This document shows, piece by piece, positions 18,462-26,119 of a stretch of DNA of 64,000 nt. How positions within the stretch are numbered: position 1 is the stretch's first letter; every line of letters starts with the position of its first letter. A program made the translations under genes and the position numbers. Under the pieces are notes generated by a model. It did not search any database. It was not told the DNA's origin and saw nothing but the letters and a program-made list of their open reading frames with translations. The stretch spans positions 35,895 through 99,894 of the forward strand of contig NZ_JACHIH010000020.1 of NCBI RefSeq assembly GCF_014203125.1, read 5' to 3'. This stretch comes from Rhodopseudomonas rhenobacensis (lineage in GTDB: Bacteria > Pseudomonadota > Alphaproteobacteria > Rhizobiales > Xanthobacteraceae).

Positions 18462-19909
18462 ATTTCGCGGCGTTCAACCCGGTGCTCGGCGTAGTGCTGA
18501 TCCCGATCTTCGCCGCAGCATTGCTGGCGGCCTTGCCGGGCTATCGGCTGACTGCGCGGCTCAACGTTCTGGCGAGCCTCGCCACCTTCGTCTGCGCGGT
18601 GCTGCTGTTGATCCTGCCGCGCCCGACGCCCGGGCCCTATGTGCTGGTCGACGACCTCAACATCGTCTTCATCGTGCTGAACACCTTTGTCGGCTTCACC
18701 ACCAGCGTGTTCAGCGCCAGCTACATCGCCCACGAACTCGAGACCGGCCGGCTGACCCCGGCCTATCTGCGGTTCTACCACGCGATGTACCAGACCATGA
18801 TGTTCGGCATGAATCTGGCGTTCGTGTCGAACAATATCGGGCTGATGTGGGTGGCGGTCGAAGTGGCGACGCTGACCACGGTGCTGATGGTCGGCATCTA
18901 TCGCACCGAGGCGGCGCTGGAAGCCGCGTGGAAATATTTCATCCTCGGCAGCGTCGGCATCGCCTTCGCGCTGTTCGGCACCATCCTGGTCTATATGGCG
19001 GCGCGGCCGATCATCGGCGAAGGCCAGGACGCCATGATCTGGACGCTGCTGATCGAGCGCGCCTCGCAGTTCGACGCCGCCCTGCTCAACGTCGCCTTCG
19101 TGTTCCTGTTTCTCGGCTACGGCACCAAGGTTGGCCTGGCGCCGCTGCACGCCTGGCTGCCCGACGCCCATGCCGAGGGCCCGACGCCGATCTCGGCGGT
19201 GCTGTCCGGGCTGTTGTTGAACGTGGCGCTGTACGCGCTGTTGCGCTTCAAGATGCTGATGACCGCCAATCCCGGCGCCATGGCGCCGGGCACGCTGATG
19301 GTGACGATGGGGCTTACGTCGCTGATCTTCGCCGCCTTCATGCTGTATCGAAGGCGCGACATCAAACGGCTGTTCGCCTATTCGTCGATCGAGCACATGG
19401 GCATCATCGTGTTCGCGTTCGGGATGGGCGGGCCGCTGGCGAATTTCGCTGGTCTCCTGCACATGGTGATGCACAGCCTGACCAAGTCGGCGATCTTCTT
19501 CGCGGTCGGCCACATCGTGCAGATCAAGGGCACCCAGACGCTCGACGAGATCCGCGGCATCACCGAGACCCATCCGGCGCTCGGCTGGGGTTTCGTCGCC
19601 GGCGTGGTGGCGATCGCGGGCCTGCCGCCGCTCGGCATCTTCATGAGTGAATTTCTGGTGGTCAGCTCGACCTTCGCGCGGCAGCCGCTGCTGGCGTTGC
19701 TGCTGGTGTTCGGCCTGTTGGTGGCGTTCGGCGCGCTGACGCTGCGGCTAACCGGCGTCGCCTTCGGCGAGCCGCGCGGTCCGACCCGGCCGGCGGAAGC
19801 GTCCTATCTGCCGATGTTCGCGCATCTCGCATTGGTGCTGGTCGCCGGCGTTTACCTGCCGGCGCCGATCGTGGTCTGGTTTCAGCATGTCGCCCACCTC
19901 CTTGGATAG
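18458..19909 (+). CDS. hyfF: Hydrogenase-4 subunit F-like (NuoN/NuoM-like) membrane protein
   Basis: A 483-residue antiporter-like membrane protein, the second such subunit of the operon. Diagnostic segments are GYGTKVGLAPLHAWLPDAHAEGPTPISAVLSGLLLNVALYALLRF and DIKRLFAYSSIEHMGIIVFAFGMGG, with the conserved lysines and histidines of the NuoL/M/N family. Having both HyfB and HyfF gives at least two predicted ion channels in the membrane arm. The start ATG at 18458 overlaps hyfE by four bases; hyfG starts 12 bases after the stop, behind AGCGCGAGGACCCC. Confidence 0.93.
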   Translation: MNFAAFNPVLGVVLIPIFAAALLAALPGYRLTARLNVLASLATFVCAVLLLILPRPTPGPYVLVDDLNIVFIVLNTFVGFTTSVFSASYIAHELETGRLTPAYLRFYHAMYQTMMFGMNLAFVSNNIGLMWVAVEVATLTTVLMVGIYRTEAALEAAWKYFILGSVGIAFALFGTILVYMAARPIIGEGQDAMIWTLLIERASQFDAALLNVAFVFLFLGYGTKVGLAPLHAWLPDAHAEGPTPISAVLSGLLLNVALYALLRFKMLMTANPGAMAPGTLMVTMGLTSLIFAAFMLYRRRDIKRLFAYSSIEHMGIIVFAFGMGGPLANFAGLLHMVMHSLTKSAIFFAVGHIVQIKGTQTLDEIRGITETHPALGWGFVAGVVAIAGLPPLGIFMSEFLVVSSTFARQPLLALLLVFGLLVAFGALTLRLTGVAFGEPRGPTRPAEASYLPMFAHLALVLVAGVYLPAPIVVWFQHVAHLLG

Positions 19910-19921
19910 CGCGAGGACCCC

Positions 19922-21430
19922 ATGCCGTCGCTGAGCGACCTGAAGCGGGAAGGCCTCCTCGCGCCGCAGCAGCGGCCATGGCCGCGCATCATCGTCGACG
20001 AAGTGCTGTGGAGCGGCGCTGCCACCTCGGTCGCGGAGCGCCGGATGACGCTGCTGGCGCTGTGGGGCGAGGCGGGCGCGGTGCACATGGCGCTGCTGGA
20101 ACAGGCCACCGCCGAGGTCGCGGTGATCAGCCTGAATTGTCCGAGCGGGCGGTTTCCCTCGGTCGGCGCGCAGCATCCGCCGGCGCTGCGGCTGGAACGC
20201 AGCCTCCACGATCTGTTCGGCCTCGAGCCGGTCGGCTCGCCGGATTCAAGGCCGTGGCTCGATCACGGGCAATGGGGCGTCACCGCGCCGCTCGGCGCCA
20301 ATACGCCGTCGACGCCGCAGCCGCCGTATCCGTTCCTGCCGGTCGATGGCGCGGGGCTGCACCAGGTCGCGGTCGGCCCGGTGCATGCCGGCATCATCGA
20401 GCCCGGGCATTTCCGCTTCACCGCCTCGGGCGAAACCGTGGTGCGGCTCGAGCAGCGGCTCGGCTATGTCCACAAGGGCATCGAAGGGCTGATGAGCGGC
20501 GCTTCGCTGCAGCAGGGCGTTAAGCTCGCCGGCCGGGTGTCGGGCGACAGCACCGTGGCTTATTCCTATGCGTTCTCGCTGGCCGCCGAGGCCGCGCTTG
20601 AACTCGCCGTGCCGCCGCGCGCGGTGTGGCTGCGCGCGCTGCTGGCCGAATTGGAGCGGCTCGCCAATCACCTCGGCGACATCGGCGCGATCTGCAACGA
20701 CGCGGCGTTTGCGCTGATGCTGGCGCATTGCGGCGTGCTGCGCGAGAACGTGCTGCGCGCCGCCGCCATCGCCTTCGGCCATCGCCTGATGCGCGATCTC
20801 ATCGTGCCGGGCGGGGTGCGGCGCGATCTCGGCGCCGACGGCCGCAAAGCCATCGAAGCCGCGCTGGTGTCGATCCGCCAGCAGCTCCCCGCGCTGGTCG
20901 AACTCTACGACGAGACCGCCTCGCTGCAGGACCGCACCGTCGGCACCGGCGTGGTGAGTGCGGAGCTGGTCGCGCAATATGGCGCCGGCGGCTTCGTCGG
21001 CCGCGGCTCCGGCCGCGCCTTCGATGCCCGGCGGCAGCTGTGCTATCCGCCCTACGATCAGTTGCGCTTCGAGGTGCCGGTGTTGACCGAGGGCGACGTC
21101 AACGCCCGGGTCTGGGTGCGGATTCGCGAGGTCGAACAGAGCATGGCGCTGATCGACCAGTTGCTCGACAATCTGCCCGCCGGCGAATTGCTCGCGCCGC
21201 TGCCGGCGATCGCCGCAGACGGCGAGGGCATCGCGGTGGTCGAAGGGTTTCGCGGCGATATCTTGGTGTGGCTGCGGCTCGCCGCTGGTGCGATCGCGCG
21301 CTGCCATCTGCGCGATCCGTCGTGGTTCCAATGGCCGCTGCTGGAGGCCGCGATCGAGGGCAACATCGTCGCCGACTTTCCGCTCTGCAACAAATCGTTC
21401 AACTGCTCCTATTCCGGGCCGGATCTGTGA
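19922..21430 (+). CDS. hyfG: Hydrogenase-4 large subunit-like protein lacking [NiFe] ligands
   Basis: A 502-residue protein joining a NuoC-like N-terminal domain (residues 1-120, ending ERSLHDLFGLEP) to a NuoD/NiFe large-subunit-like domain. HFRFTASGETVVRLEQRLGYVHKGIE is typical of group 4 hydrogenases. Where E. coli HyfG has RVCGICGFAHS, this protein reads RVSGDS at residues 205-210, losing both N-terminal [NiFe] cysteines. The C-terminus ends LCNKSFNCSYSGPDL, with cysteines five apart and no DPCxxC. It therefore cannot bind a normal NiFe centre and resembles energy-converting-hydrogenase-related (Ehr) subunits. Its reaction is unknown; a quinone or other carrier may be used. Confidence 0.88.
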   Translation: MPSLSDLKREGLLAPQQRPWPRIIVDEVLWSGAATSVAERRMTLLALWGEAGAVHMALLEQATAEVAVISLNCPSGRFPSVGAQHPPALRLERSLHDLFGLEPVGSPDSRPWLDHGQWGVTAPLGANTPSTPQPPYPFLPVDGAGLHQVAVGPVHAGIIEPGHFRFTASGETVVRLEQRLGYVHKGIEGLMSGASLQQGVKLAGRVSGDSTVAYSYAFSLAAEAALELAVPPRAVWLRALLAELERLANHLGDIGAICNDAAFALMLAHCGVLRENVLRAAAIAFGHRLMRDLIVPGGVRRDLGADGRKAIEAALVSIRQQLPALVELYDETASLQDRTVGTGVVSAELVAQYGAGGFVGRGSGRAFDARRQLCYPPYDQLRFEVPVLTEGDVNARVWVRIREVEQSMALIDQLLDNLPAGELLAPLPAIAADGEGIAVVEGFRGDILVWLRLAAGAIARCHLRDPSWFQWPLLEAAIEGNIVADFPLCNKSFNCSYSGPDL

Positions 21431-21442
21431 GGGGACGCCAGG

Positions 21443-21967
21443 ATGCGTGATCTGTTGTTTCAGGGCCTGTTCCGCCGGCCGCATACCGAGCCCGCGCCGG
21501 CGCTGGATCCGGTCGCGGTCGAGCAACTCGCGACCTCGCTCGGCGAGCTGGCGCGGCAAAGGCTCGGCCGCAGCCTGTCGATCCGCGAGGTCGATGCCGG
21601 CTCCTGCAACGGCTGCGAGTTGGAAATCCACGCGCTCAGTAACGCCTATTACGACGTCGAGCGCTTCGGCATCCGCTTCGTCGCCTCGCCGCGCCATGCC
21701 GACGTGCTGCTGGTCACCGGGCCGGTGACCAAGAACATGCGCGACGCTTTGAAGGCGACCTATGAGGCGACGCCTTCGCCGAAATGGGTGGTGGCGCTGG
21801 GCGATTGCGCCCGCGACGGCGGCTGCTTCGCCGGCAGCTACGCGGTGGAGGGCGGGGTGGCCGCGGTGATCCCGGTCGACCTGCATATTCCTGGATGCCC
21901 GCCGCCGCCGCTGCAGATCCTGCAGGGGCTGTTGGCGCTGCTCGCGCGCGCCGACGCCAAGGCTTGA
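21443..21967 (+). CDS. hyfI: Hydrogenase-4 small subunit-like (NuoB-like) iron-sulfur protein
   Basis: A 174-residue homologue of NuoB/HyfI that holds the [4Fe-4S] cluster next to the large subunit. The four expected cysteines are present: Cys55 and Cys58 (SCNGCE), Cys122 (GDCARDGG) and Cys152 (PGCPPPP). So the small subunit keeps its cluster although the large subunit has lost its NiFe ligands. The pattern CxxC is that of group 4 hydrogenases rather than the CC of complex I. Last gene of the operon, 12 bases after hyfG with GTGAGGGGACGCC as ribosome site. No ferredoxin-like HyfA or HyfH gene and no maturation gene follow. Confidence 0.9.
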   Translation: MRDLLFQGLFRRPHTEPAPALDPVAVEQLATSLGELARQRLGRSLSIREVDAGSCNGCELEIHALSNAYYDVERFGIRFVASPRHADVLLVTGPVTKNMRDALKATYEATPSPKWVVALGDCARDGGCFAGSYAVEGGVAAVIPVDLHIPGCPPPPLQILQGLLALLARADAKA

Positions 21968-22037
21968 TCGGCGCTCCGGCCGATCAAGCCGGTTAGTGCA
22001 TTTCGTTGAGATTGAAGCATCCAACCCAAACGCGGCC

Positions 22038-22150
22038 GTCATTCCGGATTGCGAGTTCGAAGAACGAGCAAGTCCGGAATCCATAACCCCTGCGGTGGTT
22101 ATGGATTACGGGCTCGCTCGCAGCTGACGCTGCTCGCGCCCCGGAATGAC
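22038..22150. repeat. Dispersed palindromic repeat, family A copy 2
   Basis: Variant of the family with the left arm 'gtcattccggattgcgagtt' and the right arm 'ctcgcgccccggaatgac'; a central 'ccataacccctgcggtggtt' / 'atggattac' region differs from copy 1. Intergenic. Confidence 0.85.
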
Positions 22151-22220
22151 AGCGGGGGAAATCTTGAAGCGCATCAATCCAACTCGAAAAGTCTTTAGAA
22201 TAGATCGAAATGACGGAAGC

Positions 22221-22352
22221 GCGCCCCGGACGCAGGGCACTACGCCGCTTGCGGCGTGGTGCGCTGCAGAGCCGGGGCCGTACCAGAACGCAGCGCTTGG
22301 AACGGTCCCGGCTCACGGCGCAGCGCCAAGGCGCTGCTCCGTGTCCGGGACA
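22221..22352. repeat. Dispersed GC-rich repeat, family B copy 2
   Basis: Same orientation as copy 1: 'gccccggacgcagggcac', 'ggcgtggtgcgctgcagagc', 'cggtcccggctcacggcgca', 'ccgggacac'. It directly follows a family A copy in the same 469-base gap, which holds no gene. Confidence 0.85.
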
Positions 22353-22436
22353 CAAGTTCGTTCGCGTACAATTTTGTGGGGCACGCTTCCCTGCGTGCGC
22401 GGGAGGCCTTGATGGCGATTGGCGACGCGTGTCGCC

Positions 22437-22811
22437 TCAGCGCCGGCGCTTCGGCAGATCGACCCTGGCCTCGACGAATTCCGGCGGGCCTTCGGTGAGC
22501 CGGTGGATGCGGCGATCGCGCTCCTCGGAGGGCGCTTCCGGGTCGATCAGCTTATCGATCTGGCTGGCGGCGAGTTCGATCGCCCGGGCGTTGCGGATCG
22601 CCTTGCCGGGCTTGCCGGGCGAGCCGACGGACAGCCCGAGCTGCACCAGCCGCTGCACCGCCTCTTGGCGGGACACCTGATTGTGCGCCGCCCATTCGTC
22701 GAGCGCCGCCAGGGTCTGCGGCTGCAATTGCGCCGGGATTGTCTCGCAGGATTTCGTTGTAGCCGGCCGCTCGCCTGATTTCCCCTGCTTCGCGTCGGTT
22801 TGCTTGATCAT
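22437..22811 (-). CDS. Hypothetical protein with ribbon-helix-helix-like segment
   Basis: A 124-residue protein. Residues about 25-65 (IPAQLQPQTLAALDEWAAHN, QVSRQEAVQRLVQLGL) look like a CopG/MetJ-type ribbon-helix-helix, in which a short beta strand is followed by two helices. The C-terminal half is charged (SEERDRRIHRLTEGPPEFVE, DLPKRRR) and of unknown role. It may be a small DNA-binding regulator or the antitoxin half of a pair, but no toxin-like ORF is adjacent. It is divergent from exbB with a 174-base gap. Confidence 0.65.
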   Translation of the reverse strand: MIKQTDAKQGKSGERPATTKSCETIPAQLQPQTLAALDEWAAHNQVSRQEAVQRLVQLGLSVGSPGKPGKAIRNARAIELAASQIDKLIDPEAPSEERDRRIHRLTEGPPEFVEARVDLPKRRR

Positions 22812-22985
22812 AAATAAGTGTGTACCTGAAAAACCACTCGGGTGAAAGTTGAACTTGTGTTTCCGGGCTGTTCATCACCATGAAGAAGCCGGTATTCTTG
22901 CTGAGTTTTCAACCGTCGTCGTCGCGTCCCGCTCGGGGCCTTCGCCTTCGCTGTCCCTCTCGCCGCAGTCACTGGATTCCATCGC

Positions 22986-23813
22986 ATGAGATTTGTTCAC
23001 GAGCCGTCGGCCGACCGCACTGAGTTCCGGCCGCGGACGACCCGGCGGCTGCGCAGCGCCGGTACTGCGTTGTTGGCGCTGGCACTGACCGGCCTGCCGA
23101 CGTTGGCGCTGGCCGCCGTCGATGTCGCCGCACTGCCGCGCAACCTGTCGCCCTGGGGAATGTTTCAGAACGCCGACATCGTCGTGAAGGTGGTGATGGT
23201 CGGGCTGGCGCTGGCGTCGCTGGCGACCTGGACGGTGTGGCTGTCGAAGACCCTCGAATTGCGCCGCGAACGCGCGCTGGCGCTGCAGCGCATCACGCAG
23301 CTCGAGAGCGACACCGCGCTGCCCGACATCGAACAGGACTGCGCCGGCGCCGAGGACGCGGTGGCGCAGCTGATCCAGTCGGCGGCGCGCGAGGCCAGCC
23401 TGTCGGGCGGGGTGTTCGACGACGCCTTCAAGGAGCGCGTGGCGTTGCGGCTGGAACGCGTCGAGGGCGCGATGTCGCGGCGGATCGCCCGCGGCACCGG
23501 CATCCTGGCGACGATCGGCGCCACCTCGCCGTTCATCGGGCTGTTCGGCACGGTGTGGGGCATCATGAACGCCTTCATCGGCATCTCGGAGGCGCACACC
23601 ACCAACCTCGCGGTGGTGGCGCCGGGCATCGCCGAGGCGCTGCTGGCCACCGCGCTCGGCCTGGTCGCCGCGATCCCCGCGGTGGTGATCTACAATCATC
23701 TGGCGCGGGTGATCGCGTCCTATCGGGCGCTGCTCGGCGACGCCTCGGCGCAGCTGTTGCTGCTGCTCAGCCGCGACAAGGGCCGCCGCGGCGCGCGGCT
23801 CGGACGGGCATAG
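22986..23813 (+). CDS. exbB: TonB-system energizer ExbB
   Basis: A 275-residue MotA/TolQ/ExbB-family inner-membrane proton channel subunit. An N-terminal signal-like segment (LLALALTGLPTLALAA) precedes three helices at about residues 60-85, 175-195 and 210-235. The signature GTGILATIGATSPFIGLFGTVWGIMNAF is diagnostic. With ExbD and TonB it converts proton-motive force into energy for outer-membrane receptors that import iron chelates and similar compounds. First gene of exbB-exbD-tonB. No clear Fur or Irr box was recognised in the upstream gap. Confidence 0.93.
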   Translation: MRFVHEPSADRTEFRPRTTRRLRSAGTALLALALTGLPTLALAAVDVAALPRNLSPWGMFQNADIVVKVVMVGLALASLATWTVWLSKTLELRRERALALQRITQLESDTALPDIEQDCAGAEDAVAQLIQSAAREASLSGGVFDDAFKERVALRLERVEGAMSRRIARGTGILATIGATSPFIGLFGTVWGIMNAFIGISEAHTTNLAVVAPGIAEALLATALGLVAAIPAVVIYNHLARVIASYRALLGDASAQLLLLLSRDKGRRGARLGRA

Positions 23814-23832
23814 TGATCATGGGCGCAGCATC

Positions 23833-24270
23833 ATGGGCGTGAGGCTCGGCGGCGGCAGGCGCGGCGGCGACGACGACGACCTCGTCGAAGCCCACGAAAT
23901 CAACGTCACGCCGTTCATAGACGTGATGCTGGTGCTGCTGATCATCTTCATGGTGGCGGCGCCGCTCGCCACCGTCGATCTCGGCGTCGATCTGCCGGCC
24001 TCCACCGTCGAGCCGCAGCCGCGGCCCGAGCAGCCGGTGTTCGTCACCTTGAAGCCGGATCTGTCGGTCGCGGTCGGCGAAGATATCATCGCCCGCGAGG
24101 CGTTGCCGGGCACGCTCGACGCCGCCACCAAGGGCCAGAAGGACGAGCGGATCTTTCTGCGCGCCGACAAGGCGGTGAGCTACGGCGAGCTGATGGCGGT
24201 GATGAACCTGTTGCGCGACGCCGGCTATCTGAAGATCGCGCTGGTGGGCCTCGATGGCCGAAGCGAGTGA
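23833..24270 (+). CDS. exbD: TonB-system biopolymer transport protein ExbD
   Basis: A 145-residue ExbD/TolR family protein: a short cytoplasmic N-terminus, one helix and a periplasmic domain. HEINVTPFIDVMLVLLIIFMVAAPLATVDLGVDLP contains the essential membrane aspartate (PFIDV). It begins 19 bases after exbB and its end overlaps tonB by 17 bases, so the three proteins are made together. Confidence 0.94.
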   Translation: MGVRLGGGRRGGDDDDLVEAHEINVTPFIDVMLVLLIIFMVAAPLATVDLGVDLPASTVEPQPRPEQPVFVTLKPDLSVAVGEDIIAREALPGTLDAATKGQKDERIFLRADKAVSYGELMAVMNLLRDAGYLKIALVGLDGRSE

Positions 24271-25120
24271 GTTGAACGCGTTCACGCTGCATACTGCGGA
24301 GGATCGCTCCGGCCTGCGGCGCTGGGCGCTGTCGGCGCTCGTCGTGGTCGCGCTGCATGTCGGGCTGATCGCGGCGGCGATCGCGTGGTACACGGCGTCG
24401 CCGCCGCCGGGCGCGATAATCCCGGCGATCATGGTCGACATGGCGCCGTCCTCCGCGGCGCCGCAGCTGCAGCCGCTCGACCTGCCGCCGGGACCGCAGA
24501 TGCAGGAGGCCGAAGCGCCGCCGCCTCCGCCGCCCGAGCCGGAGCCGGTGGCGCCGCCGCCCCCCGAGCAGGCGCTGCCGCCGACGCCGGTGCAGGAGAA
24601 GCCCGACGTCGCGGCGCCGCAGGAGCCGAAGGCCGAGCCGGCGCCGCCAAAGCCCGCGCCGACGCAGATCGTGCGCGAGCAGCCTCAGCGTGAGCCGAAG
24701 AAACCCAAACGCGAGCCGCGGGTGGCGAAGAAGCCGGCGGAGACGCCGGCGCCGCAGACCAGCGCGCCGCCGGCCGCCGCGCGTCAGGCGCGCGCCGCCG
24801 CGGCGGCCACCGCCGGCGCTGCGGCCGCCGCGGCGCTGCCGTCGTATCGCGACCGGCTCGCCGCGCATCTGCAGCGCTTCAAGCAATATCCGTCGGAGGC
24901 GCGCTCGGCCGGCGTGCAGGGCACCGCGATGCTGAGCTTCACCGTCGGCCGCGGCGGCCAGGTGCTCGGCGCCAGGCTCGCTCGATCATCGGGCTCCGCG
25001 TCGCTCGACGCCGAGACCATGGCGATGATCCGCCGCGCCCAGCCGCTGCCGGCGTTTCCGCCGGAGATGCCGCAGCGATCGCTGAGCTTCACGGTTCCGG
25101 TGCGGTTCTCGATCCGCTGA
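24254..25120 (+). CDS. tonB: TonB family energy transducer
   Basis: A 288-residue TonB. One N-terminal helix (LSALVVVALHVGLIAAAIAWY, about residues 22-43) includes the functional SxxxH-type histidine. A long proline- and glutamate-rich spacer follows (about 75-185), with runs of PPPPPEPEP and basic KKPKREPR, then an alanine stretch. The C-terminal receptor-binding domain starts near SYRDRLAAHLQRFKQYPSEAR and includes GTAMLSFTVGRGGQVLGARLARSSG. Start ATG at 24254 lies inside exbD. A family A repeat follows downstream and may end transcription. Confidence 0.92.
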   Translation: MAEASELNAFTLHTAEDRSGLRRWALSALVVVALHVGLIAAAIAWYTASPPPGAIIPAIMVDMAPSSAAPQLQPLDLPPGPQMQEAEAPPPPPPEPEPVAPPPPEQALPPTPVQEKPDVAAPQEPKAEPAPPKPAPTQIVREQPQREPKKPKREPRVAKKPAETPAPQTSAPPAAARQARAAAAATAGAAAAAALPSYRDRLAAHLQRFKQYPSEARSAGVQGTAMLSFTVGRGGQVLGARLARSSGSASLDAETMAMIRRAQPLPAFPPEMPQRSLSFTVPVRFSIR

Positions 25121-25162
25121 CGTTCGTTCGGTTGGGATTGAGCATCCAATCGAAGTCCCGTC

Positions 25163-25275
25163 GTCATTCCGGATTGCGAGTCGAAGAACGAGCAAGTCCG
25201 GAATCCATATCCCCTGCAGGGGTTATGGATTCCGGGCTCGTTCGCAGTTGACGCTGCTCGCGCCCCGGAATGACG
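25163..25275. repeat. Dispersed palindromic repeat, family A copy 3
   Basis: Left arm 'gtcattccggattgcgagtc', right arm 'ctcgcgccccggaatgac', with an inner 'gaatccatatcccctgcagg' / 'ggttatggattccgg' inverted pair. It lies in the 574-base gap between tonB and sciP; the rest of this gap has no convincing gene and probably holds the sciP promoter. Confidence 0.88.
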
Positions 25276-25501
25276 CTTGGGGATGTTGTAGCGCAGCGAT
25301 CGAAGAATGTTCTAACGCAGCGTCGCGACTTCGTGTTGCTACGCGCGAACTAACAACTCGTTTTCATCAAGGAGATTTGACAGGTCGCTTTGGCGCCGTC
25401 CGCTGCGCCGTCGCCGCGTGTTTGGCGCGCATCCAACGGGCTCGCGAGCCGCGGGGCGGTGGCATCCGCGTTGCCAGGAGGCGGCAACGCCCCCGTGCGG
25501 C

Positions 25502-25549
25502 TTAACCTTTCGACAACTTTCGTCTTCATCACTTGATAAGCAAGGTTAA
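25502..25549. promoter_or_regulatory. Inverted pair of CtrA-like half sites upstream of sciP
   Basis: TTAACCTT at 25502-25509 and its inverse AAGGTTAA at 25542-25549. Each differs by one base from the CtrA half-site TTAACCAT. They lie about 145-190 bases before sciP. Suggestive only. Confidence 0.3.
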
Positions 25550-25694
25550 TAGTCGGTGCCGGCGCGCCCTGATCTTGGCCACGTAGCGTCGCCGTAACGA
25601 GATTCAAATTGCTGTGTGACGCTTAGGCAAATTTTAAGTCGCTGGGGGTATTCTGGTTTTCAGAGTTGAGTGGTTGAGAGTTTGTGAGTACGCC

Positions 25695-25970
25695 ATGACA
25701 GAGCCCCATCGCCCGAGGGTCAAGTATGTCATCGGGCCTGACGGCAGTCCGCTTACGATTGCGGATCTGCCCGCGCCCGGGACAAAACGGTGGGTCATCC
25801 GCCGTAAAGCCGAAGTGGTCGCCGCCGTTCGCGGTGGCCTCTTGTCCCTCGAAGAAGCCTGCAGCCGTTATACGCTGACCGTCGACGAATTCCTGTCCTG
25901 GCAGTTTTCCATTGACCAGCATGGTCTCGCCGGGCTGCGCACCACCCGGATCCAGCAATACCGGCAATAA
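25695..25970 (+). CDS. sciP: CtrA inhibitor SciP (DUF1153)
   Basis: A 91-residue DUF1153 protein. PRVKYVIGPDGSPLTIADLPAPGTKRWVIRRKAEVVAAV and GGLLSLEEACSRYTLTVDEFLSWQ are nearly invariant in alphaproteobacterial SciP. In Caulobacter SciP binds CtrA-dependent promoters and blocks RNA polymerase recruitment, timing flagellar and cell-cycle genes. ATG at 25695 agrees with the family N-terminus; an in-frame upstream ATG at 25674 would add seven poorly fitting residues. Its position just before fliF matches a role in flagellar control. Confidence 0.93.
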   Translation: MTEPHRPRVKYVIGPDGSPLTIADLPAPGTKRWVIRRKAEVVAAVRGGLLSLEEACSRYTLTVDEFLSWQFSIDQHGLAGLRTTRIQQYRQ

Positions 25971-26000
25971 ATTCAACCCTAGATCGTCGCGTTCTCTGAC

Positions 26001-26030
26001 AACCGGGCTCCCGCGAGGGACGCCCGGTTT
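26001..26030 (+). terminator. Probable terminator after sciP
   Basis: Inverted arms aaccgggc and gcccggtt around a ccgcgaggga-type loop, 30 bases downstream of the sciP stop. The T run after the stem is short, so efficiency is uncertain. Confidence 0.6.
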
Positions 26031-26056
26031 GCTGCGTCTGGATTTCTTTACCGGCG

Positions 26057-26071
26057 TTAAGGATCGTTAAC
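26057..26071 (+). promoter_or_regulatory. CtrA-like box upstream of fliF
   Basis: TTAA-GGATCG-TTAAC, two TTAA half sites six bases apart (the standard CtrA box has seven), about 50 bases before the fliF start. The adjacent sciP gene encodes a CtrA antagonist, which makes a CtrA/SciP-controlled promoter here plausible. Confidence 0.4.
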
Positions 26072-26119
26072 GATATTGAAACCATCCCATAGGCAAGATT
26101 TGCCTAGTCGGCTGCGATC

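Noticed and set aside
14837..21967. An active H2-evolving [NiFe] hydrogenase or formate hydrogenlyase
   Set aside because: The large subunit lacks the nickel-iron cysteines and no ferredoxin subunits, formate dehydrogenase or hyp genes are near.
22192..22205. Half of an Irr-type iron control element (TTTAGAA)
   Set aside because: Only one arm is present, and it is about 780 bases from exbB with another gene between.
25350..25607. Minus-strand ORF of 85 codons between tonB and sciP
   Set aside because: Starts at a non-ATG codon without a ribosome site and has no recognisable domain.
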